A stretch of 64,000 nucleotides of DNA from Pirellulales bacterium (lineage in GTDB: Bacteria; Planctomycetota; Planctomycetia; Pirellulales; Thermoguttaceae), in assembly GCA_020846145.1 (NCBI GenBank), contig JADLEL010000219.1, positions 1 through 64,000 on the forward strand, given 5' to 3'. A program made the position numbers and the translations under genes. The notes under the pieces were generated by a model. It was not told where the DNA came from. It was given only the letters and a program-made list of their open reading frames with translations, and did not search any database. Of this stretch, positions 1-10,073 are shown in pieces; positions within the stretch are counted from its first letter, which is position 1, and each line of letters opens with the position of its first letter.

Positions 1-131
1 AAACATGGACCTGTCCCCTTCCCGCGGCGCGAGGGGGACAGTCCCATTTTCGCGGCGATTAAGCACTTTTAGAGCACCATCATCTTTTGCGCCGCGAAAA
101 TCGGGACAGTCCCCTGTGAACGGTTACAGTA
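1..131. repeat. Dispersed palindromic repeat, copy 1
   Basis: A roughly 130-bp element that recurs in inverted orientation at about 59479-59606, with a short partial copy at about 8845-8888. It contains an internal inverted repeat: the arm TCCCATTTTCGCGGCG near 45-60 faces CGCCGCGAAAATCGGGA near 92-108, so a long hairpin can form. No coding capacity is evident. It looks like a MITE-like or REP-like intergenic repeat. Confidence 0.75.
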
Positions 132-233
132 AAAGATGCTAACCCATGTTGTTCTATCGTCCGGGCGACACGACGTTCCCCGCGTATCCGGCTGGAATGC
201 TCCCGTGATCTTCATCCCCTCCGCAGGTGTTCC

Positions 234-3200
234 ATGAAATCGTTGCTCGGCATTTTCGGGGTAGTTCTATCGCTCTCCGTTCCTCTCCCCGATTTGTCCG
301 CAAGCGAGGCCATCCGCCTGCCCGATTCTCCGGCCCTTTCGCCCGACGGCGAGTTGTTGGCTTTCTCATGGCGGGGCGATATCTGGCTCGTTTCCTCTTC
401 CGGCGGAACGGCCCGGCAGTGGACGACCCACTCTCGCCGCGACCATCTCCCCGCGTTCTCGCCCGACGGTAAACAAATCGCTTTCACCAGCGAACGCGAA
501 GGCGGCCCGCAAGTTTTTCTGGCCGAGGTGGCCGGCGGCGCGCCGCGCCAAATCACGTTCCATTCGGAAGGGAGCGCGGTCGAGCGGTGGTTCCCCGACG
601 GCCGGTCGCTTTTGGTATCCGGCCAGCGCGATCACTTCTGGCACACCGCGAAGCGCATGTTCCGCGTCGATCCCGACCGCCGCGCCGCCGAGGAACTGCT
701 CTTCAACGCCGAGGGGCGCGATCCCTCGATCTCGCCCGACGGCAAAAAAATCCTCTTCGTCCGCGAAGGCGAACCCTGGTGGCGCAAAGGCTACCGCGGC
801 AGCCAGGCCGCGCAAATCTGGCTTTACGATCCGCAAACGCGCCAGTTCACGAAAGTCCTCGAACACGAGCGCGGCTGCCGCGCGCCGCTCTGGCGGCCCG
901 ACGGCAAGGCGTTTTATTACGTCGGCGCGCAGGGCGGCAACTTGAACCTTCGGCTGCACGACATGGAAACCGGCGAAGACCGCCAACTCACCGAGTTCGC
1001 CGACGATAGCGTCCTCATGCCCTGCATTTCCCGCGACGGTTCGACGATCGTCTTCCGCCACCTGTTCGATTTCTACCGCTGCCGCCCCGGCGACGGCAAG
1101 CCGCCCGAAAAACTCGCGCTCGCCTGCGAGACCGATCCCCCATCCGCGCCCGTCGTCCGCCGCACGCTGCAATCGGCCACCGCGGTCAGTTTCTCCGCCG
1201 ACGGCCTGGAAGTCGCCTTCATCGCCGGCGGCGATCTCTGGGTGATGGACACCGAGCTTTGCAAACCGCGCCAAATCACCGCCACGCCCGAAGAGGAACG
1301 CTCGCCCGCCTTCGCCCCCGACGGCAAGTCGATCCTGTTCGTCAGCGATCAATCGGGCCAGAGCGACCTCTGGCGGGCGGCGCCCGCCGATAAAACACTC
1401 TACTGGTGGCAGAACGAGCGTTTTGAGCAGGAACGCCTCACCAACGACGCCGAGACCGAAGCCAATCTGCAATTCAGCCCCGACGGCAAATCGCTCGCCT
1501 TCGTCAAAGGCCACGGCGATTTGTGCCTGTTGAATCCCGAAACGAAAGAAATCAAGGTCGTCCTGCGGTCGTGGAACCACCCCGACTACGACTGGTCGCC
1601 CGACGGCAAATGGTTTGTCTATGCGGTTTTCGACGACGACTTCAACCGCGACGTTTGGGTGATGCCGGTCGATGGCTCCCGCGCGGCGGTCAATCTTTCC
1701 TGCCATCCGAACAACGACGGGAGCCCGGCCTGGTCGCCCGACGGCAAGATGATCGCCTTCATCGGCCGCCGCTTCGACCGCGAGGAGGATATTTTTTTCA
1801 TCTATTTGCAAAAAGCCGAAGATGAAGCCGACGCGCACGACCGCGCGGTCGAGCGTGCCGTCGAGAAAATGAAAAAAATCCGCGCGGCGTCCCCCGAGGA
1901 TAAGATGCACGCGGAGAAATCGCCGGAAACGCCCGATAGACCCGCCGACGAAAAGGCGAAAAACGCCGCCCCCGCCAAAGCCCCCATTAAGGTCGCGATC
2001 GATTTCGACGGCATCGCCGACCGCATCCGCCGCGTCTCGATCCCCAACGTCTCCGAGGACGGCTTGTTCTGGTCGCCGGACTCGAAAAAACTGGCCTTCT
2101 CCGCGGCGATCGACGGCAAGCCGGGCACCTATACCGTCGCGCCCCCCGACGATCTCAAGCCGAAGTTGCTTTCGCCGCGCACGGGCAGGTCGGCCCGCTG
2201 GATGGCACGCGAGAACCGCATCCTCTGGCTCTCTTCCGGCACGCCCGCGAGCCTTTCGGCCGGCGGCGAGGAGACCGCCTACCGCTTCTCGGCCCCGCAG
2301 AAAATCGACCTGTCGAAAAAATACGAGGCCGCCTTCGTGCTTTGCTGGCGGACCATGCGCGACCGCTTCTACGACGGCAATTTGAACAACCGGAATTGGG
2401 ACGAAATCCGCCGCAAATACGCCCCGCTGGCCGGGTTGGCCGCCGACCTCGACGATCTGACCCAGGTGGTGCTGCTGATGCTAGGGGAACTGAACGGCTC
2501 GCACCTCAATTTTTACCCCCGCACGGCGACGGAACCGCCCGACGACGCTCCCGTTCCCGAACGGCCGGCCGCGCAAGGCCGCCGCTGGACCGAAATCACC
2601 GCCCACCTCGGCATCCGCTTCGACGACTCCTACCGCGGCCCCGGCTGCAAGGTGAAAGACGTCATCGCCGGCAGTCCCGCCGATGAAGTCAAAGCCTGCG
2701 TCCTCCCCGGCGAGATCGTCCTCGCGATCGACGGCCAAACCGTCGATCCGGCACTCGACCTCACCGCGATCCTCAACGGCCCTCTGGAGCGCGACATCCG
2801 CCTGAAGGTGCGCAACGCCAAAGGCGAAGACCGCGAACTCGCGATTCGCCCCATCACCTATGAAACGGCCCGAGGACTGCTCTACGAACAATGGATCGAA
2901 GACGCGAGGAAAAAAGTGGCCGAGGCCTCCAGCGGCAAGCTGGGTTACCTCCACGTCCGCACGATGAACATGCCCAGCTTTTACCAGTTCGAGCGCGATC
3001 TCTACGCCAGCGGCGCCGGCAAGGACGGTTTGATTATCGACGTCCGCGAGAACCGCGGCGGCTCCATCGCCGATCACCTCCTCACGGCCTTGACCCAGCC
3101 CGTCCACGCCGTCACCGTCCCGCGCGACGGCCGCCCCGGCTATCCCCAGGACCGCAAAGTCTATGCCACCTGGAACAAGCCCATCGCCGTCCTCTGCAAC

Positions 3201-3554
3201 CAAAACAGCTTCAGCAACGCCGAAATCTTCTCCCATGCCGTCAAGACGCTGAAGCGCGGGCCGGTCATCGGCGTTCCCACCGCCGGCGGCGTCATCAGCA
3301 CCGACGCCACCGAAATCATGGACCTCGGCCGCATCCGCCTGCCGCAGCGCGGCTGGTTCCTCTTGGATACCGGCGAAGACATGGAACTCAACGGCGCCGT
3401 GCCCGACTACATTCTTTGGCCCCAACCCGGCGACATCTGCCAAGGCAAGGACGAGCAACTCTTAAAGGCCGTCGAAGTGCTTCAGGCCGAAGTCGAAAAA
3501 TGGTCCCACCGCCCCCAGCCCTCCCTCCGCAAAAACAGCGAACGCGAGAAATAG
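234..3554 (+). CDS. Tricorn-like S41 peptidase with beta-propeller repeats
   Basis: A 1106-residue secreted or periplasmic protease of the tricorn type, expected to degrade peptides. The N-terminus is a signal peptide (MKSLLGIFGVVLSLSVPL, then SAS before the mature chain). About 650 residues of PD40/WD40-like propeller follow, with many copies of the SPDGK blade motif. A PDZ domain lies around residues 800-860 (GSPADEV, then LPGEIVLAIDGQTVD). The C-terminal S41 serine protease domain carries the NQNSFSNAE nucleophile motif near residues 989-998. This order (propeller, PDZ, S41) and the length match the tricorn family. The ATG at 234 was chosen because the signal peptide starts there. The Shine-Dalgarno is weak. 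Confidence 0.9.
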   Translation: MKSLLGIFGVVLSLSVPLPDLSASEAIRLPDSPALSPDGELLAFSWRGDIWLVSSSGGTARQWTTHSRRDHLPAFSPDGKQIAFTSEREGGPQVFLAEVAGGAPRQITFHSEGSAVERWFPDGRSLLVSGQRDHFWHTAKRMFRVDPDRRAAEELLFNAEGRDPSISPDGKKILFVREGEPWWRKGYRGSQAAQIWLYDPQTRQFTKVLEHERGCRAPLWRPDGKAFYYVGAQGGNLNLRLHDMETGEDRQLTEFADDSVLMPCISRDGSTIVFRHLFDFYRCRPGDGKPPEKLALACETDPPSAPVVRRTLQSATAVSFSADGLEVAFIAGGDLWVMDTELCKPRQITATPEEERSPAFAPDGKSILFVSDQSGQSDLWRAAPADKTLYWWQNERFEQERLTNDAETEANLQFSPDGKSLAFVKGHGDLCLLNPETKEIKVVLRSWNHPDYDWSPDGKWFVYAVFDDDFNRDVWVMPVDGSRAAVNLSCHPNNDGSPAWSPDGKMIAFIGRRFDREEDIFFIYLQKAEDEADAHDRAVERAVEKMKKIRAASPEDKMHAEKSPETPDRPADEKAKNAAPAKAPIKVAIDFDGIADRIRRVSIPNVSEDGLFWSPDSKKLAFSAAIDGKPGTYTVAPPDDLKPKLLSPRTGRSARWMARENRILWLSSGTPASLSAGGEETAYRFSAPQKIDLSKKYEAAFVLCWRTMRDRFYDGNLNNRNWDEIRRKYAPLAGLAADLDDLTQVVLLMLGELNGSHLNFYPRTATEPPDDAPVPERPAAQGRRWTEITAHLGIRFDDSYRGPGCKVKDVIAGSPADEVKACVLPGEIVLAIDGQTVDPALDLTAILNGPLERDIRLKVRNAKGEDRELAIRPITYETARGLLYEQWIEDARKKVAEASSGKLGYLHVRTMNMPSFYQFERDLYASGAGKDGLIIDVRENRGGSIADHLLTALTQPVHAVTVPRDGRPGYPQDRKVYATWNKPIAVLCNQNSFSNAEIFSHAVKTLKRGPVIGVPTAGGVISTDATEIMDLGRIRLPQRGWFLLDTGEDMELNGAVPDYILWPQPGDICQGKDEQLLKAVEVLQAEVEKWSHRPQPSLRKNSEREK

Positions 3555-3860
3555 AAAAAGGGGATAAGTCCAATTATTGGACGAGAACGGCGATGTGGCG
3601 TTGCCCACCGCAAGCCCGCGGGGCGGCCACAACGGCACCGTTCGCCAGCGGTGAGTTACGGAATCGGATCAAGCCCAAAAAGTTCTCCGGTGCCGCCTCG
3701 GAATAACCCTGCCTCGCCGTCTCCACCGCATCGATGAGGTCGTAACAGTGAAGTGGACAAAACGATAAAAAATGAACGTAAGTCCTTTACACCAACAAAT
3801 CGGCGCCCGCAACTCCGTAACTTGGATTAAATAGGCTTGCGTAATGTTGGAAGGGTAAGG
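3555..3860. other. Intergenic region, no gene seen
   Basis: A 306-bp gap between the convergently transcribed protease and heparinase-like genes. I found no convincing ORF, RNA gene or strong hairpin with a T-run. Confidence 0.5.
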
Positions 3861-5993
3861 TCATTTAGGAGATTGTCCCTCGACTATGATAACGTTGTTA
3901 CTCATCGGGCCGCGACGTACGCACAAAGCGCGGGCTTTTGCTTCCTCCGATCCTAGCTTTAAGGCCGTCGATTCCGGGGCAATGGCGATTTCATCCTGCT
4001 GGCCGTTAGAGAAGGTAACCCGTAAGCGCGCCACCAACGGATCGGTCGAGGCGATAGGCTCGATCTTCGGCAGCGCGGCTTCCGCGTCGAACGGGATTAA
4101 CACGGTGCAGAGGGCAGTGGGAAGCGCACGGCGAGCGAGCAGGGCCGCCACGGGCGCACGCTCGGCCGCGGCGTCGGTGGTGGGAATCCAGCCTTGGCGC
4201 AACTCCAGGCGCGCGTCGTCCGTCGGCTGGATGCGGATATTCGCGCCGGTTTCGAAACCCGTTTGCGCCGCGTTTCCCGCCGCCCGCACCGCGGAGTCGA
4301 GCGGGAAGTGAAACAGCCGCGTCAGTTCGTGCTCGCCGCCGCCGAAGACGTGATCCACCACCACCCAGTAATGCGGTTTCACGAAAAGCACGCTCCGCTC
4401 GTGCCTCAGCCCTTTGCCCTGGATCCGGCCGCTGGCGAAGTCCGCCTCCGAGCCGGATTGCCATGCGAGCAACTCGGGATTGGAAGCGGGTTGTTCCGCG
4501 CCGTCGATCATCAAAACGTTATGCGCTTCGCTCTTCCTAAGATACTCGCCGGAGAGCGGTTGGTCGTAGCTGTACATGCCGGGATCCACCAGCAGTTCGC
4601 GGCCGGCGCAAACGATGACTTGGAGCCGGTCCTGATGGCTGTGCCCGCTGCCCCACGCCGCGCAATCGAACAACAGGAAGCGGGCATCCGGCTCCCAACC
4701 GGTCCGCATGACCGCGTATTTCGCGTGGGGCAACAGGGCGGAGGTGAACGTCGGCGGCCGTTTCTCGAGACGTGCATATCGGTCGCACACGGCCGGGCCG
4801 AACAGCCAGAGCCAACTCTCGGAACATTGGTCCGCGCCGAGGTAGCGCAGGTCGCTCCGCTGGAACACGAGGGCGCCTAGGCCCAAACTTTCGTCCACCC
4901 GATTCCGTTCCCGGGCATAGCCGGCATCCCCGACCAGCGCGTAGGTTCCATCCGGCTGGCGCAGGTGCATGAGGAATTCGAACATCTTTTCGAGCCGCTC
5001 CACCAAGCCGTGTACTTCATACCCATTGGCCCGGGACAACAGGTTGACTTTCAGGAACTCCATCATCACCCACGAGTGATAGCCCGGCGTTAATTCGCGA
5101 TGCGCGCCGTCCGGTTCCACGTCGCGCCGCATGTGCTCGACCAGGTAGTGGAAGCCTCGCTCGCGCCAGGCCGACGATTCCTTGAACTCCGGCAGCATGA
5201 TGCCGATCGTCGCCAGTCCGCTCGTCTCGCACACCTGCCAGTTGCCCGCGCGGTAAGCCGTGCTCCTCGCCAGCAGATAGCGCGCATGCTCGACCAGCGA
5301 CCGGGTCATGAGGAACTTTGCCTCGGCATCGAACTCCGGCGCGTCCATGAAAAGCTCCATTGCGTCGAACCATACGTCGCCGCGGATGCCCGCTTCCAGA
5401 GTGCGCCAGACGGAGCCGCGCGTGCCGCGATTGCTGGAAGGCTCGGACGGAACCGGGTTCTCGGCGATCCAACTCTTCAGCAGGAACGCGAAATCTTCCG
5501 CGTACGCGGATTTGCCGGTGGCCCAGTAGGCGTATCCCAAGTCGCGCCAATATCCGAACCGGCTCAGCACGTGCGTCCACTCGATCGGTCCGTGAAGCCA
5601 CTCGACGCGATGTTCGAGTTGTTTGCGCACGCCCAGGAACTCGAAATCGCGCGCCAGGACGCGATCGGCCGCGTTCGTGTAACGGGCGAAGCCGCCGAAT
5701 TTTTCCCGGTGAATGCGGATCAATTCCGCCCGATCGCGCCGGGACCAGAGCCAGCGCGGCTGGGCGCGCGTTTCCAGATGGCGCGCCCAAGCCCGTTTCG
5801 CGGCCGGCCAATCGCCCGCCGCCGCGGCTTGTTTCACCCCACTCAATTCCGGTCGGTCCATATCGAGCAAGGAAAAGAACGCCTTTTCATCGCCAACGGC
5901 CATCGGTGAAATTGGGGAGTTCGCCGCGGCGGGGGCTTCTCCGCCTAGGCATAAGGCCGCGAGGAGAGTAATCGGTGTCGTTGCGAGTTTCAT
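3861..5993 (-). CDS. Heparinase II/III-like polysaccharide lyase
   Basis: A secreted protein of about 710 residues with an N-terminal alpha/alpha-toroid and a C-terminal heparinase II/III-type beta-sandwich. The conserved GSGHSHQDRLQ segment followed by LLVDPGMYSY is characteristic of the family (PL12/15/17/21-like lyases for uronate-containing polysaccharides). The start was placed at 5993, not at the first in-frame codon (6041), because MKLATTPITLLAALCLGG forms a signal peptide there and AAGGAG lies ten bases upstream. The exact substrate cannot be read from the sequence. It fits with the other carbohydrate-active genes nearby (beta-helix, DUF4838, MGH1-like). Confidence 0.85.
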   Translation of the reverse strand: MKLATTPITLLAALCLGGEAPAAANSPISPMAVGDEKAFFSLLDMDRPELSGVKQAAAAGDWPAAKRAWARHLETRAQPRWLWSRRDRAELIRIHREKFGGFARYTNAADRVLARDFEFLGVRKQLEHRVEWLHGPIEWTHVLSRFGYWRDLGYAYWATGKSAYAEDFAFLLKSWIAENPVPSEPSSNRGTRGSVWRTLEAGIRGDVWFDAMELFMDAPEFDAEAKFLMTRSLVEHARYLLARSTAYRAGNWQVCETSGLATIGIMLPEFKESSAWRERGFHYLVEHMRRDVEPDGAHRELTPGYHSWVMMEFLKVNLLSRANGYEVHGLVERLEKMFEFLMHLRQPDGTYALVGDAGYARERNRVDESLGLGALVFQRSDLRYLGADQCSESWLWLFGPAVCDRYARLEKRPPTFTSALLPHAKYAVMRTGWEPDARFLLFDCAAWGSGHSHQDRLQVIVCAGRELLVDPGMYSYDQPLSGEYLRKSEAHNVLMIDGAEQPASNPELLAWQSGSEADFASGRIQGKGLRHERSVLFVKPHYWVVVDHVFGGGEHELTRLFHFPLDSAVRAAGNAAQTGFETGANIRIQPTDDARLELRQGWIPTTDAAAERAPVAALLARRALPTALCTVLIPFDAEAALPKIEPIASTDPLVARLRVTFSNGQQDEIAIAPESTALKLGSEEAKARALCVRRGPMSNNVIIVEGQSPK

Positions 5994-6425
5994 GTTCTTC
6001 GTTCTCCTTGGCAGTTCGAATCGATGGTCGAGCAGTTCCAAGTCCGGCGCTTTTCCGATGGGGATTTAATCGAACGCGAACGTCCCGATATTAGCGTGGA
6101 CACCGATCGCCGTCAATAACCATGCGCGGCGTAGCCGCAATCGAGTAAGACAGGTTTCCGGCCTGTCAACGGAGTGCATATCCCTTGACAGTTTCAAAAC
6201 TTGCGTCCATCAGAACTCCGAGGATAAATCCTCAATCCTGAAAACTAATGGCCACTTGAACCTCCCGTTCCCCCGGACATTGCCCGGGGCCGAGTGGATG
6301 GCTGCCTCGTATGGCAAGCGGCCAACCTATCTATCGCCCGTTCTTGACAACGAACAACATCCGCGTCATCATCAGGACCTTTGGGTACTATCGCGATTCC
6401 AACAATCGTTCATTTGAAAGCATTT
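5994..6425. other. Intergenic region between divergent genes with a short palindrome
   Basis: About 430 bp separating the divergent heparinase-like and beta-helix genes, so it should hold both promoters; none is clear. At 6149-6167 there is a small hairpin, GACAGG-TTTCCGG-CCTGTC. It belongs to the same GGACAGGTTTCC palindromic repeat family seen near 12483-12575 and 58894-58975. Confidence 0.5.
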
Positions 6426-8732
6426 ATGATTGCCTCATCTTTTCTCTTCCTCGCACACTTGCTGCTCCTGGTCCCTTCGGGATTATCGGAGGCACCCCAT
6501 GCAACCTACTATGTTGACCCCGTGAATGGGAATGACGATAACGATGGCAGGTCGGCAATTCTTGCGTTCAAGACCATCGTAAAGGCTCAGACCTCGATCC
6601 GCGGCATCAGCGGTGATATGAAAGGCGATATTACCGTTTATCTGAGAGGGGGTACCCATTCTCCGGCTTCGACCCTGGTGTTTTCGGAACGAGATTCCGG
6701 CGTCAATGGGCACAATATCATCTATCAAGCCTACCCTGGGGAAACTCCCGTCATCAGCGGCGGCATGAATCTGTCGGGCGGTTGGAGCTTATACGACAAG
6801 GGCAAGAACATCTATCGAAAAACGGGAGTCCCCGGCGCCTTCCGCCAGTTGTACATCGATGGAGACCGGCGAATACGCGCCCGGCATCCCAATCTTACGG
6901 ACGACGCGACCGGAGGCCCGTATCTTAAAGCCTTCAACAAGGACGCTCCCTTTCGAATCGATGCCAAGGAAATCGGAAATTGGGCGAGAAACGGGCGTTG
7001 CGAGTTCGTATGGCTTTCCCATTGGAGCCATTATCGCTGCCGGATTTCCGATTATGCGACGCAAGGCGCCGCGGCAACCGTCCTTTTCAAATCGCCGGAA
7101 GCCGAGTTCGACATCAACCATCATTCGCAGGCGCGTTGCTATTACTATTTCGAGAACGCTTACAAACTGTTGGATGCGGAAGGAGAATGGTTTCTCGACG
7201 AGGCCGACCACGCGCTCTACTACAAGCCGCGAAGCGGTGAGAACATGGCCGCGGTGGAAGTGATCGCCCCCAGCGTGCGGAAGCTCATCCGCATCGAGGG
7301 AAAGGACGCGCCCGTCCACAACCTCCAGTTTCGCGGCATCACCTTCAAGCACGACAACTGGATCGACGCCAACGATTTCGGTTACATCTCGATGCAGGGC
7401 GGCCAGGTCATCCAGACCGTCAAAGGCGCGGTGGAGACGGATACGGTTACGCACCGATTCTCTCCCACTTCGGGAATGATCTGCCTGAAAAACGCCCAGC
7501 ACGTCAAAATCGAAAGAAATGCGTTCGCTCTCGGCGGCTCGTGGGGCATCATGGAGTTCGAAAACTGCGGCCACAATAGCTATGTTGGTAACTGCTTCAG
7601 CAAGCTGGCCGGCGGCGCGATCGTCGTGGGAAATACCAGCATTCCCCGCAAATGGTACGAGATGCCCGCCGGCCAAAGTTCCCACGACCTGATCGGCAAT
7701 AACCTGATCGACGGCGTGAGCAGGGATTACATGGACTCCGTGGGCATCTTGGCATTGAAGGTCAAGAACGCGACGATCGAGAACAATGAAATCCGGAATT
7801 TGCCCTATACCGGAATCAGCGTCGGTTTCGAGTGGGACGATTCCGGCAGCCAGGACAGCCACGACAATATCGTTCGTTGCAATCGGATTCATCGCGTCTC
7901 GACGCTGTTGGACGATGGCGGAGGAATCTATGCCCTGGGCAAAAACGTCAATAGCTCCATGGCCGGCAATTTCGCTTACGATCTGCCGCCCTCTCGCTAT
8001 AGCGGCGGATCCTCCGTGGCCTCCTATTATCTCGACCGGGGAAGCTGTTATTGGACGCTCGAACACAACGTCAGCGATTTCGCGGGCGTGGCGACTTTCG
8101 TGAAAAACACGCCCAACCACGACAATATCGGCCGCTACCTCTACTTCAACGGCCCCTTGGGCAAAGGCGTTTCCGGTTACTCCTCCTTGACGAATATCGC
8201 GGATTGCACCGGCAAGAAATGGCCTGCCGAGGCGATCGCGATCGTGAAGAATGCGGGCATAAAAGCCCCTTATGCCGATATCGGCAACGTCACGTTCGGC
8301 GCCAACCTCGCCGTGGAGGGCAAGGCGACGGCCTCTTCGACCCTCGATTCCGAGACCCCGGCATCGATGGGTAACGACAACGACTGTTCGACGGGATTCT
8401 GGGCGTCCGATAAGTCGGAAGCAAATCCGTATTGGCGGATCGATTTGGGAACCGCTTGTCGAATCTCCGAAATCGATCTGATTGCGGGTCGGACCGATGG
8501 GCAGAGCGGCTCGATTGCGAATTTCGAAATCGCGGCGTCAAACGACTCCGATTTCAAGGACTCGATCCTACTCGATTCGGTGGGAGATGCCGAGGCAAGT
8601 TCCTCGAAAACTGTTTACTCGAAGATCGTCGATAACAAGAATTTCTTCCGCTATGTCAGAATCCAGAGGATCAACGGTGCGGGACACTTTGGGTTTTCCG
8701 AGTGCAGGATATTCGGGATACCCAAGCAATAG
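6426..8732 (+). CDS. Secreted right-handed beta-helix protein with C-terminal F5/8C-like domain
   Basis: A 768-residue extracellular protein. A signal peptide begins at the chosen start (MIASSFLFLAHLLLLVPSGL). YYVDPVNGNDDNDGRS then opens a right-handed parallel beta-helix, a common fold of polysaccharide lyases and hydrolases, with repeated N-G/N-N turns through about residue 590. The last 150 residues (from LAVEGKATASST, with WRIDLGTACRISEIDLI and NFFRYVRIQR) resemble an F5/8 type C or discoidin carbohydrate-binding domain. An upstream in-frame start at 6381 would add 15 residues before the hydrophobic core, so the internal ATG is preferred. The specific activity is unknown. Confidence 0.8.
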   Translation: MIASSFLFLAHLLLLVPSGLSEAPHATYYVDPVNGNDDNDGRSAILAFKTIVKAQTSIRGISGDMKGDITVYLRGGTHSPASTLVFSERDSGVNGHNIIYQAYPGETPVISGGMNLSGGWSLYDKGKNIYRKTGVPGAFRQLYIDGDRRIRARHPNLTDDATGGPYLKAFNKDAPFRIDAKEIGNWARNGRCEFVWLSHWSHYRCRISDYATQGAAATVLFKSPEAEFDINHHSQARCYYYFENAYKLLDAEGEWFLDEADHALYYKPRSGENMAAVEVIAPSVRKLIRIEGKDAPVHNLQFRGITFKHDNWIDANDFGYISMQGGQVIQTVKGAVETDTVTHRFSPTSGMICLKNAQHVKIERNAFALGGSWGIMEFENCGHNSYVGNCFSKLAGGAIVVGNTSIPRKWYEMPAGQSSHDLIGNNLIDGVSRDYMDSVGILALKVKNATIENNEIRNLPYTGISVGFEWDDSGSQDSHDNIVRCNRIHRVSTLLDDGGGIYALGKNVNSSMAGNFAYDLPPSRYSGGSSVASYYLDRGSCYWTLEHNVSDFAGVATFVKNTPNHDNIGRYLYFNGPLGKGVSGYSSLTNIADCTGKKWPAEAIAIVKNAGIKAPYADIGNVTFGANLAVEGKATASSTLDSETPASMGNDNDCSTGFWASDKSEANPYWRIDLGTACRISEIDLIAGRTDGQSGSIANFEIAASNDSDFKDSILLDSVGDAEASSSKTVYSKIVDNKNFFRYVRIQRINGAGHFGFSECRIFGIPKQ

Positions 8733-9070
8733 TAGGGCTACAATATTCCGAAAGATACCCCGCCAACTCCGCAGCCAAAGCACGGGCCGGGAGATCCGCC
8801 GTTTGTCCCGGCGAAAATGGAAATCGATGCTCGTGAAAGTTGCTCTGCCGGCGGCGCGAGGGGGGCAGTCCCCTGTGAACGGTTACGGTTTTTCTTTGCC
8901 CGGCGACCGAGGCAGTCGTTTTCGAGCAACATTCTTTGCGATCGTGCGCGCGATGCGAACCCGTCTGGCCTGGAACCCGCGGCGGCGACGAGTTGACAGC
9001 TTTTTTCAAATCGTCTCTAATGGAATTCCAACATTTTCTATTAATGTCATCTCCGCGCAAGACGAGCTTC
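8733..9070. other. Intergenic region with partial copy of the dispersed repeat
   Basis: A 338-bp gap. Around 8845-8888 it carries the distal part of the element at 1-131 (CAGTCCCCTGTGAACGGTTA). The stretch 8936-9070 is open in frame with panC, but it lacks a start-associated motif and is unlikely to be coding. Confidence 0.55.
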
Positions 9071-9940
9071 ATGTCCGATCCCCGACCACGCGCGATTGCC
9101 TCCCTGCCCGAACTCCGCGCGGCGATCGCGGCGCTGCGCCGCGCGGGGAAACGGATCGGCTTCGTGCCCACGATGGGAGCGCTGCACGAGGGGCACTTGA
9201 GTTTGGTCCGGGCGAGCAAGGCCGAGTGCGCGGCGACGGCCGTTTCGATCTACGTCAATCCCCGCCAGTTCGGACCGAACGAGGATTTCTCGAAATATCC
9301 CCGCACGCTCGAAGCCGATCTCGAATTGCTGGCCGGTTGCGGCGCCGACCTGGTTTTCACGCCGCAAGACGCCGACGTGTACCCGCCGGGGTTTGCCTCC
9401 TGGGTGGAGGTCGGCGCGGTGGCCGAGCCGCTGGAGGGGCAATTCCGGCCGGGCCATTTTCGCGGCGTCGCCACGGTGGTGCTGAAGCTGTTCAACCTGG
9501 TGCAGCCCGACGCGGCGTATTTCGGCCGGAAGGATTATCAGCAAGCGGCGGTCATTCGGCGGATGGTCGCCGATCTGCACGTGCCGGTCGAGATTCGCGT
9601 CTGTCCGACCGTCCGCGAACCGGACGGCTTGGCGATGAGTTCGCGGAACCGCTATTTGAGTCCTTCCGCCCGACAAAGGGCCTTGGTGCTTTGGAAGAGT
9701 CTCGAGCGCGCCGGCGAGATGGTCGCCGAAGGCGAGCGCGATGCCGAAAAAATCCTCCGCGAAATGCGGCGGATTATCCTCGCCGCCGAGGACGCGCGGA
9801 TCGATTATGTCGCGATCGTCGATCCCGACACGCTCCAGCCGGTCGAAACCGTGCAAAAATCCGCTCTTGCCATCCTGGCGGTAAAAATCGAAAATACGAG
9901 ATTGATCGATAATCGCATGTTAGGAGAGAGTGGAGAGTGA
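9071..9940 (+). CDS. panC: Pantothenate synthetase
   Basis: A 289-residue enzyme that condenses pantoate and beta-alanine with ATP to give pantothenate (vitamin B5/CoA pathway). It shows the family's ATP-binding signature FVPTMGALHEGHLSL near residues 30-45, YVNPRQFGPNEDF, and FGRKDYQQ followed by the SSRNRYLS motif. Length is normal for PanC. The start at MSDPRPRAI was preferred over 9044 or 8936 because it gives the usual short N-terminus. No other pantothenate gene is adjacent. Confidence 0.95.
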   Translation: MSDPRPRAIASLPELRAAIAALRRAGKRIGFVPTMGALHEGHLSLVRASKAECAATAVSIYVNPRQFGPNEDFSKYPRTLEADLELLAGCGADLVFTPQDADVYPPGFASWVEVGAVAEPLEGQFRPGHFRGVATVVLKLFNLVQPDAAYFGRKDYQQAAVIRRMVADLHVPVEIRVCPTVREPDGLAMSSRNRYLSPSARQRALVLWKSLERAGEMVAEGERDAEKILREMRRIILAAEDARIDYVAIVDPDTLQPVETVQKSALAILAVKIENTRLIDNRMLGESGE

Positions 9941-10069
9941 AGAGGGGAGAGTGGAGAAGGAGTGGTGAAAAAAGTACACTTGCTTTACGATCCATTTTCA
10001 ACGCTTTCCGACCGCTCCGCGAGGGCAAAACTTTTTACTCTCCACTCTCCACTCTCCACTCTCCACTTA
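9922..10069. repeat. Inverted purine-rich/pyrimidine-rich GAGAGTGGA repeat pair
   Basis: About 9922-9963 is a run of GAGAGTGGA-type units. About 10034-10069 is a run of the complement (CTCTCCACT repeated four times). They face each other around about 70 bp, so the panC transcript could form a long hairpin. The left arm overlaps the last codons of panC, and the right arm ends just before the lgt-like start. Confidence 0.7.
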
Positions 10070-10073
10070 TAAA

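Noticed and set aside
366-1910. Long open frame on the minus strand (514 codons)
   Set aside because: It is antisense to the tricorn-like gene and arises from its GC-rich codon bias; no start context or domain.
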